This document shows positions 1 to 6,510 of a DNA stretch of 11,043 nucleotides, piece after piece. The notes below the pieces were generated by a model. The model worked only from the letters and a program-made list of their open reading frames with translations. It was not told where the DNA came from and searched no databases. The position numbers and the translations under genes are program-made. This DNA comes from an uncultured Bacteroidota bacterium (lineage in GTDB: Bacteria > Bacteroidota > Bacteroidia > Chitinophagales > Chitinophagaceae): NCBI GenBank assembly GCA_903851455.1, contig CAINOM010000284.1, positions 1 through 11,043 of the forward strand, written 5' to 3'. Numbering within the stretch: the stretch's first letter is position 1; every line of letters begins with the position of its first letter.

Positions 1-45
1 CATCGCCAATCGTCCTCCCAAGTCTTGTCGCTTTCCTCGTGCCTC

Positions 46-246
46 TCAAGGCTTGCCGGGAATAGCTTCGACAATTTCAAAATCGACCTTCGTGTCGCCG
101 AATTGCACCGTGAATGTGTCGCCCAAAGTGGTGGCCCTGCCTTTAAAATTTTTGGCCCACCATGCGTTTACATTGGCAATGCTCGCAAACGCCTCCTGGG
201 GCGTAATAGCAGCAGTAATACTGCTGTGATAATTTTTCTGTTCCAT
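46..246 (-). pseudogene. Truncated SRPBCC (AHSA1-type) domain protein, N-terminal part only
   Basis: The 66-residue reading frame begins like an AHSA1-type START/SRPBCC protein. It has an ITAAITPQEAFASI opening, then NVNAWWAKNFKG, a strand pair around DTFTVQFGDTKVDFEIVE, and AIPGK. In the family this AIPGK is normally followed by another 70-80 residues, beginning with a Val-Trp strand and ending in the long C-terminal helix. Here a TGA follows AIPGKP directly. None of the three frames of the remaining 45 bases to the window edge resembles the expected continuation; one gives an open but unrelated LERHEESDKTWEDDWR. So the gene is broken near position 50. The break could be a real deletion or fusion, or an assembly join close to a contig end. 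It is third in a minus-strand operon, three bases after the ArsR gene. The ligand of such proteins is usually a small hydrophobic molecule, but nothing here identifies it. Confidence 0.7.
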
Positions 247-249
247 AAT

Positions 250-561
250 TTAGTGTTTTGTTTTTTTATTCAAGAGATTTTCAAGGCTTCTGAGTTTACT
301 ACCCCAGAATTTATCAAAGTAATTCATCCATTCCTGCAGCTCTTTAAAGCCGTCCTGTTTCAGTGTGCAGTGACGCTCCCTGCCAATATCCTCTATGGAT
401 ATGAAGCCTGCTGCGTGTAGTATTTTAATGTGCTTTGAAACAGCAGGCCTGCTCATGTCAAAATTTTCGGCAAGGCTGTTTATCGTTAAGCTGTTCTGCG
501 ACAACAACTGCAGCATATGCCTTCTGCTCGGGTCCGCGATTACCTGGAACGTATCAATCAT
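250..561 (-). CDS. ArsR/SmtB-type winged-helix transcriptional repressor
   Basis: A 103-aa protein of normal length for a compact ArsR-type winged-helix regulator. It opens with the typical DTFQVIADPSRRHMLQLL (residues 3-20). The helix-turn-helix spans roughly residues 26-48, with recognition helix SRPAVSKHIKIL (37-48), and the beta-wing is FISIEDIGRERHCTL (53-67). The ELCVC metal-binding motif of ArsR/SmtB metal sensors is absent and the only Cys is C65, so it is unlikely to be a metal sensor. This sub-branch is typically encoded next to SRPBCC genes, as here: its ATG overlaps the TGA of the upstream SRPBCC gene (ATGA), and the broken SRPBCC gene starts 3 bases after its stop. I infer that it autoregulates the operon through the two GTAAC-N6-GTTAC palindromes at 1008-1051. 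The inducer is unknown. Confidence 0.9.
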   Translation of the reverse strand: MIDTFQVIADPSRRHMLQLLSQNSLTINSLAENFDMSRPAVSKHIKILHAAGFISIEDIGRERHCTLKQDGFKELQEWMNYFDKFWGSKLRSLENLLNKKTKH

Positions 562-1001
562 TGGTTGTCCTGTTTTGCTTCATTTATAAGTACTGGTATC
601 TTCTGCATATTTCTCAGCCATCCGTCGTTCATAACCGTATACATCATCAGGTTCTCCGCGCCATCGAAGCCGGTATGGACAAGCTCAAGTTCTGTACCGC
701 CGTCTTTTGCAAGCAGTGTCCACACCACAATGGAATCAAGTGTCACTTTGCCATTGTTGCCGCCTTTCCAGGAGTACGATAGCTTTTTAAAAGGTATTAC
801 TTCCAGCACCTTGCAATTGATGATCCCATCGAAATTGAACTGTGGCAATGGATTGGTCCGGAACTGGAACTCATGCCCCACTAGGGGTTTGATGTCGCTC
901 TTCATGAGCCATAGTTCTATCAATTCGGGGCGTGTCAAATATTCCCACACTTCGGCGGGAACCTGGTTGAAGAACAACCTGTGATTAATGCTTCTTTCCA
1001 T
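558..1001 (-). CDS. SRPBCC domain (AHSA1-type) protein, first gene of the operon
   Basis: A 147-aa protein of full family length. It opens with a strand leading to VPAEVWEYLTRPELIELWLM (residues 14-33, the helix-grip entry). Then come DIKPLVGHEFQFRT, ILEVIPF-type text (here CKVLEVIPFKKLSYSWKG) and TELELVHTGF, and it ends in the C-terminal helix with DGWLRNMQKIP. This order is diagnostic of the activator-of-Hsp90-ATPase-homologue-1-like SRPBCC group. These are cytoplasmic barrel proteins with an internal ligand cavity, mostly of unknown substrate. The ATG at 999-1001 is preceded by only 7 bases between it and the proximal operator and has no Shine-Dalgarno sequence. It is translationally coupled to the ArsR gene by an ATGA overlap. 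The function is not known beyond the fold. Confidence 0.88.
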   Translation of the reverse strand: MERSINHRLFFNQVPAEVWEYLTRPELIELWLMKSDIKPLVGHEFQFRTNPLPQFNFDGIINCKVLEVIPFKKLSYSWKGGNNGKVTLDSIVVWTLLAKDGGTELELVHTGFDGAENLMMYTVMNDGWLRNMQKIPVLINEAKQDNQ

Positions 1002-1007
1002 AATTAA

Positions 1008-1023
1008 GTAACTTTTAGGTTAC
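1008..1023. promoter_or_regulatory. Proximal operator palindrome over the predicted transcription start
   Basis: GTAACTTTTAGGTTAC has 5-bp arms (GTAAC/GTTAC) around six bases and differs from the distal copy at only two central positions. It covers the predicted transcription start and ends 7 bases before the SRPBCC start codon, so it would also lie in the mRNA leader. The assignment to the ArsR protein is inferred. Confidence 0.7.
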
Positions 1024-1024
1024 C

Positions 1025-1056
1025 CAAATGTATATGTAACTTTTGAGTTACGCAAA
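1025..1056 (-). promoter_or_regulatory. Bacteroidota-type promoter of the SRPBCC-ArsR operon
   Basis: Read on the minus strand, TTTG (1056-1053) is followed by exactly 20 bases and then TACATTTG (1032-1025). This is a perfect match to the -33 TTTG / -7 TAnnTTTG pattern known for the primary sigma factor of Bacteroidota, with optimal spacing. Transcription should begin near 1018-1020, giving a leader of under 20 bases before the ATG at 1001. The whole spacer and the start region are occupied by palindromes (1036-1051 and 1008-1023), so a bound repressor would block polymerase. Confidence 0.8.
1036..1051. promoter_or_regulatory. Distal operator palindrome inside the -33/-7 spacer
   Basis: GTAACTTTTGAGTTAC is an inverted repeat with 6-bp arms (GTAACT/AGTTAC) around four bases. 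It lies entirely between the -33 and -7 elements. Its centre is 28 bp from the centre of the proximal copy. I infer it is a binding site of the ArsR-type protein encoded downstream. Confidence 0.7.
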
Positions 1057-1211
1057 TTATTTTCGAAATATTTTTCATGCATGCCCATATCAAACCAGAA
1101 CAACATGCTGTAAATACATGGCATTCAGTCGAATAAGTGCCGATCCTTGATTTACCTTCCGGGCAAAAATTTAATACAGCCAGAAATGAAGATATTTGCA
1201 GCGCATCTGCA

Positions 1212-1784
1212 ATGACCAAAGAGTTTCAAGCCTACATAAAAAAAGTATCGGCCAGGATACCTGATGAAGATATCCCGTCGCTGTTTAAATGGGCGCAAAG
1301 TCGGGATCTGAAAAAAGGAGAAGTACTGCTCAGAGAAGGCGAAGTATGCCGTGAATTCTACCTGGTCGAAAAGGGATACCTGCGCACATGGTACAATAAA
1401 GACGGCGATCCTATAAATCTGAATTTTACGTTCGAAGGAGATTTTACGACCAACCTGAAAAGCCTGAACGGCAGGCTGCCGTCTGACCTGACCATAGAAG
1501 CAGGAGAAGACTCAAGGATGTGGGTATTCAACCTGGATCTGCGGCGGGAAAAGTATGAATCAAACCCGGAGATCGTTTTGTTTTACAGGAGGCTTGCTGT
1601 TCACGTACTGCTGGCTTCAGAAGAGCACAGCAATCTATTCAAGCTGTATACACCTGCGGAACGTTACCGCTACATAGAACAAAACAATCCGCGGCTGTTG
1701 CAGCGCATATCTCTTTCGCAGATCGCATCTTATCTCGGTGTTACCCGCGAGACGCTAAGCCGCATCCGCGGGAAAAGACAGTGA
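1212..1784 (+). CDS. Crp/Fnr-family transcriptional regulator
   Basis: A 190-aa protein from the ATG at 1212. The frame is open from a GTG at 1137, but those 25 extra residues are unlike the family and would place the start in the intergenic region, so the shorter start is preferred. A cyclic-nucleotide-binding-type beta-roll covers about residues 20-115 (LKKGEVLLREGEVCREFYLVEKGYLR is its signature stretch), followed by the dimer helix. The helix-turn-helix near residues 166-188 has recognition segment VTRETLSRIRG. The phosphate-contact motif needed for cAMP (a Gly-Glu followed by Arg-Ser/Ala) is not seen where expected, so the effector is probably not cAMP. It is divergent from the ArsR operon and upstream, on the same strand, of the small membrane protein and MFS genes, which are plausible targets. 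Confidence 0.9.
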   Translation: MTKEFQAYIKKVSARIPDEDIPSLFKWAQSRDLKKGEVLLREGEVCREFYLVEKGYLRTWYNKDGDPINLNFTFEGDFTTNLKSLNGRLPSDLTIEAGEDSRMWVFNLDLRREKYESNPEIVLFYRRLAVHVLLASEEHSNLFKLYTPAERYRYIEQNNPRLLQRISLSQIASYLGVTRETLSRIRGKRQ

Positions 1785-1814
1785 TCAAAGATTGTGACTT
1801 TTGTCTCAGGTTGG

Positions 1815-1843
1815 TACCGGAAGTTTGTGCGAACTTCGCGGTA
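1815..1843. repeat. Imperfect inverted repeat between the Crp-like gene and the membrane protein gene
   Basis: TACCG-GAAGTT (1815-1825) pairs with AACTTC-G-CGGTA (1832-1843). This gives 11 base pairs, a single bulged G at 1838 and a six-base loop TGTGCG. It starts 31 bases after the regulator's stop codon and ends 26 bases before the next start. No T-run follows, so a classical intrinsic terminator is unlikely. An operator or an mRNA hairpin separating the two genes is possible. Confidence 0.5.
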
Positions 1844-1868
1844 TTAATCACCTATTCAAATACCGCTT

Positions 1869-2180
1869 ATGAAATGGTATCATTATGTAGCCTGCTTTTT
1901 CGCCGGGCTTTTTATCGCAAATACTGTACCTCATCTTATTCACGGTGTCTCGGGAGATGTGTTCCCAACACCATTTTCCACCCCTCCCGGCAAAGGGCCC
2001 TCATCGCCAGTGGTCAATACTTTCTGGGGGCTTTTCAACCTGGCCGTTGGCTATTTGCTGATGCGTGCAGGTAAGGTTTCTAACCAGAGAATAATGTCCA
2101 TCATCGTCTTTTTCCTCGGCATTGTAGCAATGAGCTGGATGCTGAGTATTGCATTTGTAGAAAAGCAAATGCAGTTTTAA
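1869..2180 (+). CDS. Small three-span integral membrane protein of unknown function
   Basis: A 103-aa protein whose hydrophobicity suggests three membrane spans (about residues 5-22, 48-66 and 75-95). Between the first two spans is an unusual, probably conserved loop, containing VPHLIHGVSGD, FPTPF and PPGKGPSSP. The WGLFNLAVGYLL segment forms the second span, and the end (VEKQMQF) is polar. I do not know a function for this family, though similar short proteins with the HGVSGD/FPTPF loop exist in other bacteria by recollection. Its stop is 28 bases before the MFS exporter start, so the two are probably co-transcribed. It could be an accessory or small partner of the exporter, which is speculation from position only. 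The ATG at 1869 is the only start giving a complete first span. Confidence 0.8.
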   Translation: MKWYHYVACFFAGLFIANTVPHLIHGVSGDVFPTPFSTPPGKGPSSPVVNTFWGLFNLAVGYLLMRAGKVSNQRIMSIIVFFLGIVAMSWMLSIAFVEKQMQF

Positions 2181-2208
2181 AAAGCGGAGGCAGCTGTCTT
2201 TCCCTATT

Positions 2209-3474
2209 ATGAGTATTACTACATTTCGCGCGTTCAATAACAAAAACTATACGCTGTTCTTTACCGGCCAGTCCATTTCGCAGATCGGCACATGGATGCA
2301 GCGCACCGGGGTGAGCTGGATGGTGTATACGATCACGCACTCCGCATTTATGCTGGGGCTCAGCGTATTTGCATTGCAGTTCCCCTCCTTCCTGTTCTCA
2401 CTCATAGGTGGTATTACTGCAGACAGGTACAACCGTTACAAACTACTCCTGGCAACGCAGGTCGCCTCTATGATACAAGCCATACTGCTTGCGGCACTGG
2501 TGCTGAGCGGTCACTACGAGGTATGGGAGATCATGGCATTGAGTGCCGTTCTGGGCATCATCAACGCATTTGATGTGCCTGCCCGCCAGCCACTGGTGCA
2601 CGAAATGATAACAGATAAAGCCGACCTGCCGAATGCCCTTGCGCTAAACTCATCGATGGTGAACCTGGCCCGGCTGGTAGGACCGGCATTATCGGGTCTT
2701 GTGCTGGTGAAGTTTGGCGCAGGGATTTGCTTCAGCATAAATGCCATTAGTTTCCTTGCTGTGATCGTCTCGCTGCTGATGATGAAGCTACCTCCGCACA
2801 CCGAGGTTACCGTGCAAAAGAAGGCCGTTGCTGAACTGGCAGAAGGTTTTGAATACCTGAAAAAAACGCCCGCGATAGCCGTGGTGATGATGATGCTTGC
2901 ACTTACCGCATTGCTGGTGTTGCCATACAATACACTATTGCCTATATACGCAAAGGTGATCTTTAAAGGCGATGCGGCAACCTATGGCTACATCAACAGC
3001 TTTATAGGGCTGGGTGCTATTTGCGGCTCCATATTTCTTGCATCACTGAAGCCCGGGGCAGATCTTAAATTCGTACTGCTTATCAACACCCTGATATTTG
3101 GCGCGAGCCTGGTAGTATTTTCGCACCTCAGCTATTTCCCGCTGGCTATGCTGGTCGCGATACTATCCGGGTTTGGGATGATGTCGCAGACCACGATCAT
3201 CATGACCATCATACAGGTGCACTCAGATGCGCGGATGCGTGGCCGGGTAATGAGCTATGTTGCTATGGCCTACTTTGGTATGCTGCCATTAGGTGCCCTG
3301 CTCATTGGCGCAGTATCCAGGTGGATAGGCGCGCCAAACGCCATCCTGTGCCAGGGAATAGTAGCGCTCGCCATAGCCGCGACCTTTTCAAAATACCTGA
3401 GAAAAGACAAACTTGATAAAAAAGACATGACACAAATAGGAGATGAGGAAGAGGTGGTCATGGAAAAAATTTAA
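2209..3474 (+). CDS. MFS transporter of the MFS_3 (EntS-like) exporter type
   Basis: A 421-aa, probably twelve-span inner-membrane exporter of typical family length. The MFS motif A equivalent between spans 2 and 3 is GGITADRYNRYK (residues 67-78). The signature of the MFS_3/EntS group is clear: FDVPARQPLV (121-130) and NALALNSSMVNLARLVGPA (142-160). The second half carries a further ATYGYINSFIGLGAICGS segment and the MRGRVMSYVAMAYFGMLPLGALL stretch typical of the group. The tail after about residue 395 is charged and cytoplasmic. Members export small molecules such as siderophores, macrolides or other drugs by proton antiport, but the substrate cannot be deduced here. No siderophore biosynthesis genes are present in the window. 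It follows the small membrane protein by 28 bases and precedes the isochorismatase-like gene by 27 bases, consistent with an operon. Confidence 0.92.
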   Translation: MSITTFRAFNNKNYTLFFTGQSISQIGTWMQRTGVSWMVYTITHSAFMLGLSVFALQFPSFLFSLIGGITADRYNRYKLLLATQVASMIQAILLAALVLSGHYEVWEIMALSAVLGIINAFDVPARQPLVHEMITDKADLPNALALNSSMVNLARLVGPALSGLVLVKFGAGICFSINAISFLAVIVSLLMMKLPPHTEVTVQKKAVAELAEGFEYLKKTPAIAVVMMMLALTALLVLPYNTLLPIYAKVIFKGDAATYGYINSFIGLGAICGSIFLASLKPGADLKFVLLINTLIFGASLVVFSHLSYFPLAMLVAILSGFGMMSQTTIIMTIIQVHSDARMRGRVMSYVAMAYFGMLPLGALLIGAVSRWIGAPNAILCQGIVALAIAATFSKYLRKDKLDKKDMTQIGDEEEVVMEKI

Positions 3475-3501
3475 ACCAATATTTACTCATAAAACAGAAC
3501 G

Positions 3502-4065
3502 ATGAAACCACAGACACAAAACACAGCACTACTGGTAATGGATGTGCAAATGGGCATAACCGGCCGCATACCGAATGCCGAAATTTTACTTGGCAATACG
3601 GCTGAAGCCATTGCAAGCGCCCGTACGCAGAACATACCCGTGATCTATGTAGTGGTGGGCTTCAGGCCGGGCGCGCCCGAAGTAAGCCTCAACAACAAGA
3701 GCTTCGGCGAGGGCAAAGAGCGGTTCGCCGGCGCGGATATGAATGCCTTTATGAAAGTCCATCCGGATGTAGCGCCACAAGACGGCGAAGTGACCGTTGT
3801 AAAACGTCGCATCAGCGCATTCACGGGCAGCGATCTCGAGGTTATCCTGCGTGCTTATGGCGCTCAGCACCTGGTGCTTACAGGCATCTCTACCAGCGGC
3901 GTAGTACTGTCCACCTTGCGGGAGGCAGCCGATAAAGATTATCGCCTGACAGTAATACCTGATTGCTGCGCAGATGGCGACGAAGAAGTGCATCGTGTAC
4001 TGATCACCAAAGTGTTCCCAAGGCAAGCCGATGTGGTAACGTTGGAAGACTGGACGAGCATGTAA
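3502..4065 (+). CDS. Isochorismatase-like (cysteine hydrolase fold) protein lacking the catalytic Cys
   Basis: A 187-aa protein of the isochorismatase-like alpha/beta fold. The catalytic Asp is in LLVMDVQMG (D14) and the catalytic Lys in VVKRRISAF (K101). The nucleophile-loop segment is GISTSGVVLSTLREAAD from residue 128. In amidases of this superfamily this loop reads like GVATNICVESTARDA with the Cys nucleophile; here the aligned residue is Val134. The end DCCADGDEEVH (154-164) matches the usual D-x-C-x-D-x(n)-H element. Loss of the Cys argues against nicotinamidase or N-carbamoylsarcosine amidase-like covalent chemistry. True isochorismatases also lack it, but the other chorismate-pathway genes are absent. 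Many relatives with the TSGVVLST sequence are annotated only as isochorismatase family. The reaction is unknown. It lies 27 bases after the MFS gene. Confidence 0.88.
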   Translation: MKPQTQNTALLVMDVQMGITGRIPNAEILLGNTAEAIASARTQNIPVIYVVVGFRPGAPEVSLNNKSFGEGKERFAGADMNAFMKVHPDVAPQDGEVTVVKRRISAFTGSDLEVILRAYGAQHLVLTGISTSGVVLSTLREAADKDYRLTVIPDCCADGDEEVHRVLITKVFPRQADVVTLEDWTSM

Positions 4066-4148
4066 GTGGAATAAAATCACCCTGGTCAACTGCGGTTCGT
4101 ATCCGAATAATAAGTAACTTGAAACTAATCATTCCTTTTTATCCGGTT

Positions 4149-4937
4149 ATGGCAAAGAGAACAATCGTATTTATACACGGCCTGTGGATACACTCCAGCT
4201 CGTGGCAACCTTGGATGGACCTGTTCAACCGGCACGGTTACGAAACACTGAGCCCGGCCTGGCCGGGCGATGCGGAAACCGTTGCTGGCTGCAGGGCTGC
4301 GCCGGGGCCAATTGCCAACCGGGGCGTTACCGAGATAGCTGATAGCTATGCGAAAGTCATAGCATCGCTCAAGGAGCCGCCGATCGTCATTGGTCATTCA
4401 TTCGGCGGACTTATCGCCCAAGTCATACTTGGGCGAGGCATTGCGGCAGCGGGCGTAGCCATTGATCCGGCCCCGATAAAGGGAGTGTGGCAGTTACCAC
4501 TTTCGGCGTTGCGGGCTTCACTGCCTGTGCTCGGAAATCCTTTCAACCTGAAAAAAGCAAAGTCGCTTACTTACAGCCAGTTCCGGTATGGCTTTGCTAA
4601 TGCGGTACCGGAACAGGAAGCGAAGGAACTATATGACCGATGGACCATACCTGCACCCTGCAGACCGCTCTTCCAGGCAGCGACGGCCAGCTTCTTCGGG
4701 TCTGAGACAAAAGTGGATACCGGCAATACTACGCGCGGACCATTGCTGATAACCGGCGGAGAGAACGACAACATAGCACCACCAATACTCGGCAAAGCGT
4801 CTTTAAAAAAATACAACCCATCCGTGAAAACCGACTTCAAACTGTTTGAAGGCCGCGGGCACTCACTCATAGTGGACCACGGCTGGGAAGAAGTAGCGAC
4901 CTTCGCGCTTAGCTGGCTGAACGACAATGGGCTCTAA
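4149..4937 (+). CDS. Alpha/beta-fold hydrolase
   Basis: A 262-aa protein from the ATG at 4149. The frame is open further upstream into the preceding gene, but the family N-terminus (MAKRTIVFIHGLW) starts exactly here. The oxyanion-loop HG is at residues 10-11. The nucleophile elbow is GHSFGG with Ser84, the acid is probably Asp207 in GGENDNIAP, and the His is His238 in EGRGHSLIVDHGW. All three triad residues are present, so it should be active. The cap region (about 108-180) has no features that identify a substrate. It is 83 bases downstream of the isochorismatase-like gene and may be the last gene of the exporter cluster. A strong hairpin follows its stop by 7 bases. Esterase, lipase or C-C hydrolase activity are all possible. 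Confidence 0.9.
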   Translation: MAKRTIVFIHGLWIHSSSWQPWMDLFNRHGYETLSPAWPGDAETVAGCRAAPGPIANRGVTEIADSYAKVIASLKEPPIVIGHSFGGLIAQVILGRGIAAAGVAIDPAPIKGVWQLPLSALRASLPVLGNPFNLKKAKSLTYSQFRYGFANAVPEQEAKELYDRWTIPAPCRPLFQAATASFFGSETKVDTGNTTRGPLLITGGENDNIAPPILGKASLKKYNPSVKTDFKLFEGRGHSLIVDHGWEEVATFALSWLNDNGL

Positions 4938-4944
4938 GTGGCAC

Positions 4945-4975
4945 GATGGTATTGGTGTCACTCACCAATATCATC
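4945..4975. terminator. Stem-loop between convergent genes, probable bidirectional terminator
   Basis: GATGGTATTGGTG (4945-4957) pairs with CACCAATATCATC (4963-4975) over 13 bp with one G-T wobble and a five-base loop TCACT. It begins 7 bases after the hydrolase stop (plus strand) and ends 27 bases from the stop of the minus-strand microprotein. Neither strand has a good T-run after the stem. The position between converging genes is the main argument for a termination role. Confidence 0.6.
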
Positions 4976-5001
4976 GGGCCGAGGCGCCGGCCATTGCCTG
5001 A

Positions 5002-5115
5002 TCAGAAGGCAGGCACATGACGGACATAGATGATAATACCGGCCACGATAACCACTGTAACGATCAGCAACAGCGCCATAAAAAAATTACCGACTCCTGG
5101 TTCTTCGCTATCCAT
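5002..5115 (-). CDS. 37-aa single-span membrane microprotein
   Basis: On the minus strand an ATG at 5115 opens 37 codons ending in TGA at 5004-5002. The product starts with an acidic, polar stretch (MDSEEPGVGN) and then a continuous hydrophobic span (about residues 11-30, FFMALLLIVT then VVIVAGIIIY). It ends with a short positively charged tail VRHVPAF. The charge distribution predicts an N-out, C-in single-span membrane protein by the positive-inside rule. A perfect -7 element (TACTTTTG) lies 30 bases upstream of the ATG, which gives a roughly 24-base leader. It is convergent with the hydrolase gene, with a hairpin between them, and lies downstream of the DinB-type gene. I recognise no family. 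Composition bias rather than selection cannot be excluded without homologues. Confidence 0.55.
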   Translation of the reverse strand: MDSEEPGVGNFFMALLLIVTVVIVAGIIIYVRHVPAF

Positions 5116-5144
5116 ACATAGTGAGTCTTTAAAATAAGACTACA

Positions 5145-5152
5145 CAAAAGTA
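5145..5152 (-). promoter_or_regulatory. -7 element upstream of the 37-aa microprotein
   Basis: On the minus strand TACTTTTG matches TAnnTTTG exactly. It is 29 bases from the microprotein ATG, which fits a short leader. No convincing TTTG is found 19-21 bases further upstream, so the promoter is only half supported. Confidence 0.45.
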
Positions 5153-5218
5153 AATACGTTTAATGAAGAAACTTATGATAGCAGTCAGGAGCAAAAATAA
5201 TACCGGTCAAGGTAAGTT

Positions 5219-5749
5219 TTAATTACCGCGGCTGACAGCGATCTTTTTTACTGTTTCGCAATGCCTTAGCGTATGATAGTGCGTAAAGTAGAGAAACTCC
5301 CTGCAGGTGAGCATACCAATAACCGGGTGCGGTACCTGGTAAACATCGAGCTCCTTTTCTGTGAACAAAGATACCCGTACGAGGAACTTGCGGTTGATCG
5401 CTTTAAGATCGTCGAGCAGCTGCTGTTTCGAGCTGGTAAGATTTTCCGGGGCGGTGATAAATGTATTGACACCTACGCTGCCGACCTTCTCCAGGTATAG
5501 TGCCACCAGCGCGTCGTCGCTGCGCGAAGCACCATTGCTTTTGCCCCAGTTGGCCAGCATCACCTCCGGCTTGCCGAACAGGCCAACCAGCGGCTTGACC
5601 GCAAGGAACAGATGATCCGCATTTTCCGCCACAGACCATTTATCCGGAACTGGTCTGTGAAAGAATTTGGATTCGGGTACGAGGTCTGCAGCCGTCTCGA
5701 ATTCTGTAAATGCTCTGTGCAGCTTTTCGATGATCTTCTTTTGTGTCAT
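5219..5749 (-). CDS. DinB-family (DUF664-like) putative metal-dependent enzyme
   Basis: A 176-aa four-helix-bundle protein of the DinB/YfiT-like superfamily. Evidence is the KWSVAENADHL segment (residues 37-47), where the first metal-ligand His is H46, and the C-terminal helix YFTHYHTLRHCETVKKI (154-170). That helix carries the His-x3-His pair H159/H163, plus H157. All three expected ligands are present, so metal binding is probable. Known relatives include bacillithiol/mycothiol-dependent S-transferases and hydrolases, but most members have no assigned reaction. It starts 40 bases after the stop of the Crp/Fnr-like gene on the same strand and may be co-transcribed with it. Stress-related control is possible but not shown. 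Confidence 0.88.
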   Translation of the reverse strand: MTQKKIIEKLHRAFTEFETAADLVPESKFFHRPVPDKWSVAENADHLFLAVKPLVGLFGKPEVMLANWGKSNGASRSDDALVALYLEKVGSVGVNTFITAPENLTSSKQQLLDDLKAINRKFLVRVSLFTEKELDVYQVPHPVIGMLTCREFLYFTHYHTLRHCETVKKIAVSRGN

Positions 5750-5789
5750 AAACTTATTTTATCCCACAAAGTTGGACATCAGCAAGCTG

Positions 5790-6437
5790 CTAAAAATTGA
5801 CCTGGGTTACAATCGCATTAGACTTTGCCAATCTCTTGCGCAGCCGGCTCAGGCTTTCGCGCTCTATGCCCAGGTAAGATGCGATGTGATACAACGGCAC
5901 CTGCTCAAACACACGCGGATATGTCTTTACCAGGTTCAGGTATCGTTCTTCCGCATCAAGGAACAGCAAGCTCTCGATGCGTTTCTCGGCGATGATGTAG
6001 CTCTTCTCAGCTATGAGCCTGCCGAATTTGCCCCAAAGCGGAGACTGCTCGTATGCATGCTGCAATGTCTCGTATGCCACCGTGATCAGCTCACAATCTT
6101 CGAGCGCCTGTATGAAGTACCGGCCGGGCTTCTGTTGCAGCAGGCTTTGAAAAGAGGTGACAAAATCGTTCTCGAAAAAGAACATGGTGTTTATCTCCTT
6201 GCCCCCTGGCGATAAATAATACATGCGCAGCACACCTTTATTTACAAATGCCAGCTCGCGGCATGTTTCGCCCTCGCGGATAAAATATTCCTTTGCCTTC
6301 ATTTCCCGGAACTTCTTTTCAGAAGCAAAAAAGGCGTCGCACTCCTCCTCCGGTATCGGGAGTATCTTTAAGACTCTTGATCTGAATTTGGAATACATAT
6401 TTTCAATATAAAGATCACCATTTTTTCTCTTTCTCAT
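5790..6437 (-). CDS. Second Crp/Fnr-family transcriptional regulator
   Basis: A 215-aa reading frame. Residues 14-215 match the usual family layout and length (about 200), so the ATG at 6398 (MYSKFRSRVL) is a credible alternative start; the first 13 codons are AT-rich and Lys/Arg-rich. The beta-roll is represented by AKEYFIREGETCRELAFVNKGVLRMYYL (about 48-75). A KEINTMFFFENDFVTSFQSLL stretch stands where CRP carries its cAMP phosphate-contact motif, which is missing. The helix-turn-helix is at about 180-202, with IASYLGIERESLSRLRKRL. It resembles the first regulator (1212-1784) in architecture but differs throughout in sequence, so it is a distant paralogue rather than a recent duplicate. It is divergent from the lipoprotein pair across an 85-base gap and is followed by the DinB-type gene. 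Confidence 0.9.
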   Translation of the reverse strand: MRKRKNGDLYIENMYSKFRSRVLKILPIPEEECDAFFASEKKFREMKAKEYFIREGETCRELAFVNKGVLRMYYLSPGGKEINTMFFFENDFVTSFQSLLQQKPGRYFIQALEDCELITVAYETLQHAYEQSPLWGKFGRLIAEKSYIIAEKRIESLLFLDAEERYLNLVKTYPRVFEQVPLYHIASYLGIERESLSRLRKRLAKSNAIVTQVNF

Positions 6438-6510
6438 TATTTTTTATAATGCAGATGGCTGGCTGGGCACGGTTGTTGTTAGCATCAGGTATTACTAACG
6501 CAGTTTTCCC

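Noticed and set aside
1137..1211. GTG start adding 25 residues to the first Crp/Fnr-like protein
   Set aside because: The extra residues do not match the family N-terminus, and the length from 1212 (190 aa) is typical.
6476..6500. GTTAG-N12-CTAAC inverted repeat between the second regulator and the lipoproteins
   Set aside because: Only 5-bp arms with no extension and not matching known Crp or Fnr half-sites; too weak to call an operator.
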